Below are positions 1 to 7,800 of a DNA stretch of 32,704 nt, piece after piece. Every line of letters begins with the position of its first letter. Position 1 is the stretch's first letter. The DNA is taken from positions 1-32,704 of the forward strand of contig CAKQXZ010000022.1 of NCBI GenBank assembly GCA_934292955.1, in the 5' to 3' direction. This stretch comes from an uncultured Clostridia bacterium. GTDB taxonomy: Bacteria > Bacillota_A > Clostridia > Christensenellales > Borkfalkiaceae. A model generated the notes under the pieces. The model made no database searches, was not told where the DNA came from, and saw only the letters and a program-made list of their open reading frames with translations. The translations under genes were made by a program, and so were the position numbers.

Positions 1-1
1 A

Positions 2-232
2 CTCGGAGAAAAAGAAGTCGATTTCGTTGCGGTAAAAGACGGATACAAAACTTATATACAAGTATGCGACGACATAAACCGTGAAGAAACTTTAAAGCGT
101 GAAATCTCACCGCTCCTCGCAACAAAGGACGCTTATCCCAAAATAATCATTGCAAGAACAAAACACCCCGAAAGTCAGGTAGAAGGTATCAGAATAATAG
201 ATATAGCAAGGTGGCTTATTTCGCAAATTTAA
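2..232 (+). CDS. C-terminal end of a DUF4143-type ATP-binding protein (5' end outside window)
   Basis: The open frame runs in from the left edge and stops with TAA at 230-232, giving 76 residues. The visible part begins [14 protein letters not shown] and continues TYIQVC, then YPKIIIAR, and ends [12 protein letters not shown]. This is the C-terminal beta-rich part typical of AAA ATPases with a DUF4143 tail, where a degenerate nuclease-like fold carries GxEVDFV and a following YIQV strand. The ATPase half is not in the window. The gene is followed immediately by a truncated copy of the sigma-like gene at 23274-24284. In element 2 a DUF4143 ATPase (21913-23196) also precedes that gene, so the order is shared, although the two ATPases are not close in sequence. 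The family call rests on a short fragment. Confidence 0.6.
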   Translation, partial: LGEKEVDFVAVKDGYKTYIQVCDDINREETLKREISPLLATKDAYPKIIIARTKHPESQVEGIRIIDIARWLISQI

Positions 233-264
233 AAATTTATTGCTTTTGCGAAATATAAAAATAA

Positions 265-960
265 AAAACGAGCGTAACGCAAGGCTACGTTTCTTCCGCA
301 ATTAAACGGATAAATTCTAAAATAGAAAACTCTTTTATTAAAAATGCAACTTCCGACGAAATTGTTTCATATTATTGGGAATCGTTTATGGATAAAGGCG
401 AACTTCCGGATTATCTCGACGTAGAAACAGAGTTTGTTATCCGCTCTATATGGCAGGATTTATTGCCTTTTCTTTATAGTTTTTACAGCGTAGGTGAATT
501 GTGCCGTTATACTCTTAAATACTATCTTTTTAACAACGAAACGATGCTTTCGGATATTGAAAAATATCTCGATTCGGCTACCAAAAGCGAACACAATCAT
601 TATAACGAATACTACAAAAATAAACCCGAAATTATCGGCGCGGTATTCGCCAGGCTGACAAACGAAAGCAAATTAAGGCAAGCGGCAGGTTTTAAGTCGA
701 GTGGTAAATTTTATAGCGGCTTATATTATACTCTTGAAAAAATAACTAATCGGCTGCACGTTACGCCGTATGAATTTTTAACCGAAAGGCTTTACCCGTT
801 CGTTGCAAATTGGCGTAACAAACGTCTGAAACAATTTTATAAGCAACAACAATTAGAAACGAGTTCAAAAAGCAAAAATTCACTCCGAAAACTTTCCCCA
901 AAAGTTTCCCCATTTGGGGGAAGATTCAGCCGTTTACTGCATTTGCTAAGCACGCCGTAA
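265..960 (+). pseudogene. 5'-truncated copy of the sigma-like HTH gene, fused to an integrase 3' flank
   Basis: The frame is open from 265 (after TAA at 262-264) to the stop at 958-960. It reads TSVTQGYVSSAIKRI onward and matches the protein at 23274-24284 from about its residue 140 to near its end. The first ~140 residues, including the first part of the helix-turn-helix, are missing and no good start precedes the truncation. An internal ATG at 388 could give 190 residues but has no convincing ribosome binding site. From ~850 the reading frame leaves the homology and runs into DNA that in element 2 lies downstream of the integrase, adding a non-homologous tail of about 30 residues. DNA identity to the intact copy is uneven: near-perfect at 388-731 and clearly lower on both sides. 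Most likely a deletion remnant of a sibling element. Confidence 0.85.
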
Positions 961-966
961 AAAGCA

Positions 967-994
967 AAAAATCTCAGGTGAAACCTGAGATTTT
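967..994 (-). terminator. Hairpin terminator beyond a tRNA-Gln 3' fragment
   Basis: ATCTCAGG and CCTGAGAT form a stem with a short loop, flanked by A-runs and T-runs so that either strand could terminate. On the minus strand it lies a few bases beyond the tRNA 3'-end fragment at 997-1016. The same hairpin recurs at 26717-26745. Confidence 0.7.
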
Positions 995-996
995 GG

Positions 997-1016
997 TGGC
1001 TGGGGTGGAGAGATTT
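997..1016 (-). repeat. Partial att site 1: tRNA-Gln 3' end, 20 bases
   Basis: TGGCTGGGGTGGAGAGATTT equals the last 20 bases of the tRNA-Gln gene read on the plus strand (CCA end to the T loop). The match stops inside the T loop, and the following DNA is segment A. It recurs at 26748 and 26951. Confidence 0.8.
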
Positions 1017-1202
1017 TCCTCTTGATATTTGCAAAGCAAATTCTGAAATTTAAGCCGATGCTTTGCAAATATCTTCGGTCATCGCTAAAAACAGTCCGCA
1101 GGACTGTTTTTCCGCCTGGCGGCGTCGCTCTTAGTTCAATTCTCTCTTTAACCGCTTCGCAAGTAAAACAAAAAGAACAGGCAAAAGCCTGTTCTTTTTG
1201 TT
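1017..1202. repeat. Segment A, copy 1 (hairpin-rich module between att fragments)
   Basis: About 186 bases matching 26971-27155 with roughly six differences. A perfect 14-base inverted repeat (GATATTTGCAAAGC at 1024-1037, complement at 1060-1073, 22-base spacer) is followed by a short palindrome (ACAGTCCGCAGGACTGT) and the terminator at 1170-1199. I see no coding capacity. Both copies sit between a 20-base and a 45-base tRNA fragment, so the module belongs to the end structure of these elements. Confidence 0.75.
1170..1199 (-). terminator. Terminator carried with attL (copy of the tRNA-Gln terminator)
   Basis: AGAACAGGC and GCCTGTTCT form a GC-rich stem around AAAA, with A-run and T-run flanks. 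It is a near copy of the terminator that follows the intact tRNA-Gln at 27124-27152, in the same position relative to the tRNA 3' end. Confidence 0.75.
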
Positions 1203-1247
1203 TGGCTGGGGTGGAGAGATTTGAACTCCCGGATGACGGAGTCAGAG
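1203..1247 (-). repeat. attL core: 3' 45 bases of tRNA-Gln
   Basis: These 45 bases are identical to 27156-27200. They cover CCA, the acceptor 3' strand, the whole T arm, the variable loop, the 3' anticodon stem and the complete anticodon loop. Identity stops exactly at the 5' edge of the anticodon loop, and the next bases (AAAAATC) are unrelated. That is the expected footprint of a tyrosine integrase using a tRNA gene. The D arm and acceptor 5' strand are missing, so this is not a functional tRNA. Confidence 0.93.
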
Positions 1248-1329
1248 AAAAATCATAAACTTATAAAAATACTCGTTTTTATGCTTTTTTGACTCAAAAT
1301 CAACATTTTCAAGCCTTTGAATGAAAAGG

Positions 1330-1346
1330 TTTCCCCACTTTTCCCC
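1330..1346. promoter_or_regulatory. Left-end TTTCCCC repeats, possible integrase arm sites
   Basis: Two TTTCCCC copies (1330-1336 and 1340-1346) start 10 bases apart, about 85 bases inside attL and just before the hipA stop. The same heptamer occurs in pairs near the right end (26645, 26657) and in the element 1 end (893, 905). Placement near both ends suits arm-type integrase or accessory-factor sites. No binding evidence exists. Confidence 0.45.
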
Positions 1347-1349
1347 AAA

Positions 1350-2606
1350 TTATATAGTGGTTTCGTAAACAAATGCGCTTTGCATATATTTTAAGGACGA
1401 TTCTCTTAAGCCGACTTTTTTCGCGATGGATTGCCACTCTTCACTTATAATTGTTTTGATCTCATTCATGTATTTCTCTGCCTCGACGCGCGTTATGCCG
1501 TAATATTTAGCGGTATCTAACGCCAAACCGTAATCAAGACTACAATCGTTTTCGGTGATATTTAATGACAAATGTGTTCCGTCGGGGTTGGGATTTACAT
1601 CGTACAACGGAGATAATCGCCACCCGTCTTTTTCAAGAATGAATCCGTGGTTTCTTAAATGGTCGTCGGTATTTTTTACTGCCAAGTTAAAAACAATTCT
1701 TTTCCATAACTCAATAGCGTCTTCTTTTACGCGCGACCCGTACGAAGTTAAAAATTCGAGTAAATCGAGATAACTGCACTCGTTCGACTCGCCGTCGGAT
1801 TTTCCGAGCAACGTCATAGCCGAAGCAAAATGTATACGCTTAGTGCCTGCCCTATCAAAACGCTTTACCAAAAACGTACTGCCGAAATCGGAAAATTTTA
1901 TAATTTTCGCTTGCGGAACGTTCAGCCCGCAACGCACAGCCAATTCGTGAACGACGTATTCCCACGCTCCGCTATCGTACTCGTCGTTTCTCGACGGAAA
2001 TTTCGCAATCCACAAACTTCCGTCCAAATCTTCGACGTTTGCTTTGGGACGCGCTCCGCCGAGCGAAGAACCCGGCCCTATTAAAAGTTTTACCCACTTA
2101 TCGTTTAAGAGTTCGCTATCTTTTTCGTATGCAAGCGACGCGGCTTCCAATTCTCTGAGCCTTGTAACGGGAGGGACTGTCATATCCTCGTTATAAGCCA
2201 GAAATTCTCCGTTTTCCTCCGTTTTGAAGCGTAAAGCCCCCATTCTTGTGAAATCTTCCACACCGAGCAAATAGTCGGTTTCGGTTAAAGATTTCGCCGC
2301 TCGACCTTCTCTTTTTGCAATAACGTTTTCACGGCGTTTCAAAAGCATTCTTCCCCAGCGGTCCGGTTCGGAGTCCATAAACAATCCGAATTGCTTCTTT
2401 TTACCGAAAACATATTGTTTTCCGCCGTAAAAAGATAAATCGGGGTCTAAGATAAGCGTATTATTGTTTTTTAGCCATGAATCTTCGTATTCAAATGAAA
2501 ATACCTCTTCTCCTCGCGAGAACTGAACGTAAAGCCTGCCCATTAAAACGGGAAATTCTCTTGACCAGTCGTCATATACGAAAATCGTTTTTTGTTTATT
2601 ATCCAT
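1350..2606 (-). CDS. hipA: HipA-family serine/threonine kinase toxin
   Basis: 418 residues from the ATG at 2606, which has AGGA seven bases upstream. A GTG six codons earlier would overlap hipB further and lacks that spacing. HipA kinases phosphorylate targets such as glutamyl-tRNA synthetase and stop growth. In order I see the N-terminal HipA domain (LMGRLYVQF, then SFYGGKQYVFG); the glycine-rich ATP-binding loop SSLGGARPKAN near residue 180; the catalytic loop NTDDHLRNHGF near 312-322; and the metal-binding LSPLYDVNPNPDG near 332-344. Length is close to the ~440 residues of E. coli HipA and no key residue looks lost. It starts one base after hipB, so the pair is translationally coupled. It is the leftmost gene of the element, next to attL. 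The true phosphorylation target cannot be read from sequence. Confidence 0.93.
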   Translation of the reverse strand: MDNKQKTIFVYDDWSREFPVLMGRLYVQFSRGEEVFSFEYEDSWLKNNNTLILDPDLSFYGGKQYVFGKKKQFGLFMDSEPDRWGRMLLKRRENVIAKREGRAAKSLTETDYLLGVEDFTRMGALRFKTEENGEFLAYNEDMTVPPVTRLRELEAASLAYEKDSELLNDKWVKLLIGPGSSLGGARPKANVEDLDGSLWIAKFPSRNDEYDSGAWEYVVHELAVRCGLNVPQAKIIKFSDFGSTFLVKRFDRAGTKRIHFASAMTLLGKSDGESNECSYLDLLEFLTSYGSRVKEDAIELWKRIVFNLAVKNTDDHLRNHGFILEKDGWRLSPLYDVNPNPDGTHLSLNITENDCSLDYGLALDTAKYYGITRVEAEKYMNEIKTIISEEWQSIAKKVGLRESSLKYMQSAFVYETTI

Positions 2607-2607
2607 A

Positions 2608-2919
2608 CTATTTCCTGCTGACACGCTTTTTAGCGCTCATCTCTAAATCCTGCAATTTTTTCCCGAGTACGTCATCTTTTGCCACAAACAACAAGTCCCC
2701 GTCGAGATTATTCAACGCATGCAAAACCGCGGCATAATACCCGATAGCGACGGAAGGATTACCCTTTTCGATTTGCCAAAGCGTATTTCTGCTTATTCCT
2801 GCCCGTTCAGAAACTATTTTTACGGGCAAATTTCTTCTGAGTCTTGCCATCTTTATTTGCTCGCCCATCGTCTTTAATATATCCAGAGTCTTAGGCATTA
2901 TCACGACTTCTCTTTGCAT
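2608..2919 (-). CDS. hipB: HipB-like antitoxin and autorepressor (XRE-type HTH)
   Basis: 103 residues with an XRE helix-turn-helix at about residues 18-70 (GEQIKMARLRRNLPVKIVSE, then AGISRNTLWQIEKGN). A lysine-rich tail (KKLQDLEMSAKKRVSRK) follows. The ATG at 2919 has a strong AAGGAG eight bases upstream. A second ATG at codon 8 is possible but has no such site. HipB proteins bind and neutralise HipA and repress their own operon. The gene lies immediately upstream of hipA, and a consensus promoter overlapped by an inverted repeat sits just before it, as expected for autoregulation. Confidence 0.92.
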   Translation of the reverse strand: MQREVVIMPKTLDILKTMGEQIKMARLRRNLPVKIVSERAGISRNTLWQIEKGNPSVAIGYYAAVLHALNNLDGDLLFVAKDDVLGKKLQDLEMSAKKRVSRK

Positions 2920-2931
2920 TAAATTATCTCC

Positions 2932-2971
2932 TTATGTTTGTTATTATAAACATAAACAATGATTTTGTCAA
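2932..2971 (-). promoter_or_regulatory. hipBA promoter with overlapping operator
   Basis: On the minus strand TTGACA (2966-2971) and TATAAT (2943-2948) are separated by exactly 17 bases, a perfect sigma-A consensus. The 8-base inverted repeat TTATGTTT/AAACATAA (2932-2939 and 2948-2955, 8-base spacer) overlaps the -10 box. This is the likely HipB operator. Such a strong promoter needs tight repression. Confidence 0.85.
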
Positions 2972-2983
2972 GAGTATGAAACA

Positions 2984-3175
2984 TTAAATTGCATTATTGT
3001 GCAATATTTTTAGATGAAACAAGCGAAAACCTAACATAAAAGCATCCGCTTTATCATTGTCAACATAATCGCACGTGATATTTTCGGGGAATAAGTCAAT
3101 GCGCCGCCAGACTTTCAAGTAAAATATTGCTTTTCGAGATAATACAGTGACGAAGGCGCTTTTATCAATAAGCAC
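2984..3175 (-). CDS. Possible 63-aa small protein after the CpXC gene
   Basis: The frame opens at GTG 3175 inside the last codons of the CpXC gene and ends with TAA at 2984-2986. The sequence contains LKVWRRIDLFPENITC and DNDKADAFMLGFRLF, amphipathic and without low complexity. I recognise no family. The start overlap would allow coupling to the preceding gene, but there is no clear ribosome binding site, and it may be a degraded fragment. The rest of 2920-2983 is the hipBA promoter region. Confidence 0.3.
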   Translation of the reverse strand: MLIDKSAFVTVLSRKAIFYLKVWRRIDLFPENITCDYVDNDKADAFMLGFRLFHLKILHNNAI

Positions 3176-4730
3176 TTTTTACTATTTGAATCAGTTTTTC
3201 ATACCCGTAATCGAGCATCCGATCAACTTCCTCTTTCGGAATTTTCGTTTCTTTCGAAATAGCATCGACATTTTTATTTTCGTAATAAACCTTACATATT
3301 ATTTTATAGCAGTCTTCGTTCATATAGTCGATTTCTTCAGGCGTAAGTTTTTCGAGCAATTTAGTCATTCTTACAGGATTCGTCATATACCTTTGGTACT
3401 TATAGCCGAGTAAAACGTTATAATTCAGGACTATGTTTTCTTTACCGGAATTGACGATAATACCGTCATACTCGTAAGGACAATTAAGTACAAGCATTGC
3501 TACGTCATTGAAAGAGTATATAATTCGCCCGCATTTTCTCTTCAATTTATCTTGCGACGTATATACGCACAAATAATTGCCGCCATTCATTTTCGTAACC
3601 CCGAAACTTACCGATACGTCGTCGGGCTTTAAGGTCATTCCCACGGGATTTTCTATATCGATCGGTTTTTTAAGAACGGTTTTTAACTCAAGAATTACGT
3701 CGCTCGTAAGAATCGACTCCGCGGGGAAATTTTTATTTAAGTAACCGCTGTTCTTATATTCTTTCAACGCGCGCAACAATTCGTCGTTTTCTATCTCGTC
3801 ATCCGAATCGCAGGTCGAGACGATCCCGTCGTTAACTTTCCACGATACAACGGGCGCGTCTTCCGTATTTTCCGGAATTTCAAATTCGTTAACGTCAAGT
3901 ATTCTCACGATAACGTCTCGGTCGGTTTTACCGTTTTCTTCAACAACAACTATATCCCCCTTTTGATATTTATCCTTACAAAATTGCGGAACGACTGCCA
4001 TTATTTGCCTCGCGTAATTATCCTGCACAATAGCAACCCGCACGTTCTTTTCGTCAAGGTCGGAAAGATTTTTATTATCGGCGGACAGGAGCCTGTACGC
4101 CTCCTTGCTGCCGAATATAAGTCCGAACGATTCGGGAATGAACTTCGCATAATCGTTGTAAACGTTTCTGTATAACTCGTAATTAAACGGCAAAGTAGCG
4201 TACCCGTTTTCTTTTTCCGATCTAAGGTCCAAAACCACGATCAACGCGCCTTTATCGTCGTAATTCAACCTGACGGCGTCTATCTCCATCCCCCTTTCTT
4301 TTGATATTTTTCCGTTTAACTTAATCCCCGTAAAACAATTTACCAGTTCGACTATCCGATGATCGAGCGAATTTTCGAAAGCGACGATTTTGTCGGTCAA
4401 CTCTTCGTAATTCGTCGCGCCGACGTATCTGTAAGAATCCGCAACGTCTTTCGGAATATATCGGTTGTCGGTGCTTTCGTATCCCGAATACACGTATTCG
4501 TAGTCGCCTGAAAAGATCATAAAGCGATTCTTCATATCGTGATAGACCATCGGCGCCAGAATCGCGTTTTTCTTGCGGCAGTGAGGACATTCGTGCATAA
4601 AAAGGCTTCCGTTGAGAATTTTATCTCTTAATTCCGGGTCAAGATCCACGTTTACGCTGTCGTATACGACAGTATCGAAAGGCTTTCCGCAAAATTCGCA
4701 TTTGTAAGTAATTTTTCTTTGTTTTGACAT
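3165..4730 (-). CDS. CpXC-domain protein with C-terminal sigma-r4-like helices
   Basis: 521 residues from an ATG with GGAG eight bases upstream. The N-terminus holds two CxxC pairs, YKCEFCGKPF (residues ~9-18) and HECPHCRKKN (~46-55), separated by a long insert. This arrangement fits the CpXC family, whose cysteines probably bind zinc. The middle (about 100-440) is beta-rich with no motif I can name. The last ~70 residues (EKLTPEEIDYMNEDCYKIIC..., AISKETKIPKEEVDRMLDYG) look like a helix-turn-helix of sigma region 4 type. It follows the terminator of the restriction operon and has an extended -10 (TGATATAAT, 4761-4766) of its own, so it is probably a separate unit. Function is unknown. A role in sensing or regulation within the island is only a guess. 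Confidence 0.65.
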   Translation of the reverse strand: MSKQRKITYKCEFCGKPFDTVVYDSVNVDLDPELRDKILNGSLFMHECPHCRKKNAILAPMVYHDMKNRFMIFSGDYEYVYSGYESTDNRYIPKDVADSYRYVGATNYEELTDKIVAFENSLDHRIVELVNCFTGIKLNGKISKERGMEIDAVRLNYDDKGALIVVLDLRSEKENGYATLPFNYELYRNVYNDYAKFIPESFGLIFGSKEAYRLLSADNKNLSDLDEKNVRVAIVQDNYARQIMAVVPQFCKDKYQKGDIVVVEENGKTDRDVIVRILDVNEFEIPENTEDAPVVSWKVNDGIVSTCDSDDEIENDELLRALKEYKNSGYLNKNFPAESILTSDVILELKTVLKKPIDIENPVGMTLKPDDVSVSFGVTKMNGGNYLCVYTSQDKLKRKCGRIIYSFNDVAMLVLNCPYEYDGIIVNSGKENIVLNYNVLLGYKYQRYMTNPVRMTKLLEKLTPEEIDYMNEDCYKIICKVYYENKNVDAISKETKIPKEEVDRMLDYGYEKLIQIVKSAY

Positions 4731-4760
4731 TTCAACAACTCCTTTTTGATTTACGAAGTC

Positions 4761-4766
4761 ATTATA
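4761..4766 (-). promoter_or_regulatory. Extended -10 box for the CpXC gene
   Basis: TATAAT on the minus strand with an upstream TG (TGATATAAT), about 30 bases before the CpXC start. The only TTGACT nearby is 20 bases upstream, a poor spacing, so the -35 is unclear. Confidence 0.5.
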
Positions 4767-4783
4767 TCATCTTTATAAAGTGA

Positions 4784-4826
4784 AAAAGTCAACCGCAAAG
4801 CGACTTTTTTATTGCGGTTGACTTTT
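4784..4826 (-). terminator. Terminator at the end of the restriction/AAA-protease operon
   Basis: AAAAGTCAACCGCAA (4784-4798) pairs with TTGCGGTTGACTTTT (4812-4826) as a perfect 15-bp stem with a 13-base loop. On the minus strand it ends in a T-run. It lies seven bases beyond the stop of the 1286-residue gene. Confidence 0.85.
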
Positions 4827-4832
4827 ATCGTT

Positions 4833-7800
4833 TTATATATTTTTCAATCTGTCGAAAACTTTGGTATAAGCGTCGTACACACGGTCGTCGAAACAATATA
4901 CGTATATATCTTTTACCTGCTTCGAATGTTTTATCATCTGCCTTAACGCAATCGGAACGGCGGATTCCAGCGGGAATCTGAAAGTCCCCGTCGATATCGA
5001 CGGAAACGCTATACTCTCGCAACGTTCTTTTATCGCGTTACCAAAACAACTTTCGTAAACGGAAGAAAGAAGCCTTTCGGGATTTCTGTCGTAATCGTAT
5101 TGCGGGCCGACGGCGTGAATGATTTTTTTCACGTTCAAATCGAATCCTTCGGTCACGACGGAACTTCCGACTTCGCAATATCCGATTTTTTCGCAAGCCC
5201 TCGTAAGCCTTCCGAAACCGGCTTTTTTGAATATAATTTCACTTAACCCACCGCCGGGATGCAGACGACTGTTTATCGGGTTTACGATAGCGTCGCCCTT
5301 AAACGCAGTAATATCGCCTTTAACGATATGTATATTTTCGCAATCGATTTTTGCGTTATCCACGTCGGCTACCGGCTCTCTGTAAGCCTTCAATTTATTC
5401 ATAACGCGACTACATTGATATATAACTCCGTGAAATTCTGCGGGTGACGTTTTTTCTTTCGAAAAATAAGCGGGCTCTTCGTCGTCATCGCAGACCGATT
5501 CGAGTAATCTCCACAGATATTTTACGGGTATGGCGTAATTGATCGTTAAATCGAGATGCCCGGAATGTCCGACGGCGCAGCCTGCGAATATTCCTATACA
5601 TTTACCGCCGTTTTTATCTATTACGCCGCTGCCCGAACAACCGGGGTGCCCGGATAAATCAACGTAAATGTTCGTGTTCTCCGAGTAGGAGTGAGCATCC
5701 TTGTTGATAGACTGAACTTTACCTTCGGTTACGGTAATGGTTTCGAATCTGTCGCCGCCGAAAGGATAACCACCCATTACTATATCGGTCATAAGTTCGG
5801 GATAACCTTTTTCTTCCTCCGACAACGCATAATACACGAATTTGACTTTCGGATTATATATACCGAGCAAAGCGGTATCGTCGTTTTCGTTCATTGCGAT
5901 AATCTCTGCTTTATAGTCTTTCGTAAGATATTGTCCGCCGGAAATTTTGAAATTTACTATAACGGTAACGTCTTCTTCGGTATTTTTTACGACGTGAGCG
6001 CACGTAGCGATTATACCGTCGGGCGAAATGAAAAATCCCGTCCCTTCGGAAACGACCTTGCCGTCTTTTTCGACCTTTATATTGACGCTTGCCTGCTCGA
6101 TAGAGTCAACGCTGAAACTGTATGGTTTATTTGCCGCAAGCGAATATCCGACGAAATCTTTAAGCCGCAGATCGAAACTATGACTTTTTACGGTCGCCTC
6201 TTTCGCGAACGAAATATTGTGATCCCGCTCGTATTCTTTAACGTCTTCGGTCTTTATAAGCCAGTTATCCGTCAAACCTTCCGTTACCGTCCTGTACGCC
6301 TGAATTTCATACAGAGATTCGAGAACGTTCCTTACTTCGCGCGCGTTTGCAAAATCGTAAAAAGTCTGCCTGTAAGACAGTATTTTCGATATTTCTTCGA
6401 GCGCTTCGTCAGTTATCGAATACCGCTTTTTGCCTATCATAGACTTTGCAATCGCCACGAGTTGTTCGTTGTCGTAATTATAGAAATTTATATAACGGTT
6501 TATTCTCGATTTGAATCCCGGGTTTGCCGCAATCATTGCCTCGGTTTCCTCTTTATATCCTGCAAGAATAACGCAGAACTTGCCCCGATAATTTTCCATA
6601 TCGGTAATAAGAGCGTCTATCGCTTCCTTCCCGTAGTCTTGTGAACCGCCGGTATATAGCCCGTACGCTTCGTCGATAAAAAGCACTCCGCCCATTGCGT
6701 CTTTTACGAGTTGATGAGTTTTCGTCGCCGTCTGACCGACGTAGTTCGATACGAGTCCCGACCTGTCCGTTTCAATCAATTTGTTTTCCGGCAGTATTCC
6801 GTCGTCGTACAGAATCTCCGCCAAAAGCCTCGCAACCTCGGTTTTCCCCGTACCGGGATTGCCATAAAAACACATATGAAGGTTAGTTCCCGATAAATCG
6901 CCTTTCGTTTTGACGAGGTAAGCAGACATCTTCGATATTTCTTTTTTGACCGAAGATAAGCCTATGAGATTGTCGAGTTTTTCTTTTGCGGACAATTCGT
7001 TCTTGTCATCTTTCTTTTTCGCGGTCAACGCGTCGAAATCTTCTTTCGTTATAGTACGATCTCTCGTTCCGCTCGTTCTTTCCGCCTGATATTCGTACAA
7101 TTTTTCGATAACGTTTCTTACTTCGCGGGCGTTACCGAAATCGTTTCCGACCTTTTTATTGTCAATATACTTAATCACCGAGTCGAGAACTTCGTCGTCG
7201 ATAACGTATTTGTCGGCGGAAAGTTTATATTTTGCGATTTCTTTCAGTTCGTCGAACGTGTAATCGTCAAACGTGATAAACTTGCCGATCCTCGACTTGA
7301 ACCCGGGATTGGCTGCAAGCATATGCTCGGTTTGCGCGCGGTAACCCGCAAAGATAACGCATATTTTGCCGAGATGATTTTCCATATCGGTTATAAGCGC
7401 GTCGATTGCTTCTTTGCCGAAATCCGAGTCGTCGCCGTTATACAGGCTGTATGCTTCGTCGATAAACAAGACCCCGCCGATTGCCTCGGAAAATATTTCG
7501 TGCGTCTTTATAGCCGTTTGCCCGACGTATTTCGCCACAAGCCCCGATCTGTCGGTTTCGACTATCTTTTTAGTCGGGAGAATACCTTCGTCGTATAAAA
7601 TTTCGGCCAAAAGCCTTGCAACTTCGGTTTTGCCGGTACCCGGATTACCCATAAAACACATATTAAGATTAGGTTTTTTACATGGGTTCTTTTTAATAAC
7701 GGCTTTAAGTTTCGAAATTTCGCTTTTAACGTTGGTGAGTCCGATAAGGTTATTCAGTTTTTCTTCGGCGGAAAGGGTATCTCCGCTAACTTTTACCTTC

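Larger units (their letters stand above)
850..1016. repeat. Element right-end repeat, copy 1 (element 1)
   Basis: About 167 bases match 26602-26767, the DNA just 3' of the integrase of element 2, with only scattered substitutions. The repeat holds paired TTTCCCC motifs at 893-899 and 905-911 with an inverted GGGG run at 916-920, a hairpin terminator at 967-994, and a 20-base tRNA-Gln 3'-end fragment at 997-1016. Here it sits directly against the truncated sigma-like gene, so the mobilisation and integrase genes expected between them are absent. I read this as the right end of a decayed sibling element. Confidence 0.85.

Noticed and set aside
1022..1258. Open frame across segment A and attL
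   Set aside because: Consists of hairpin and tRNA-fragment DNA and has no ribosome binding site.
5691..6644. A 317-codon open frame on the plus strand
   Set aside because: It lies wholly antisense to the AAA/protease gene, has no ribosome binding site and no domain pattern; it is a codon-bias shadow.
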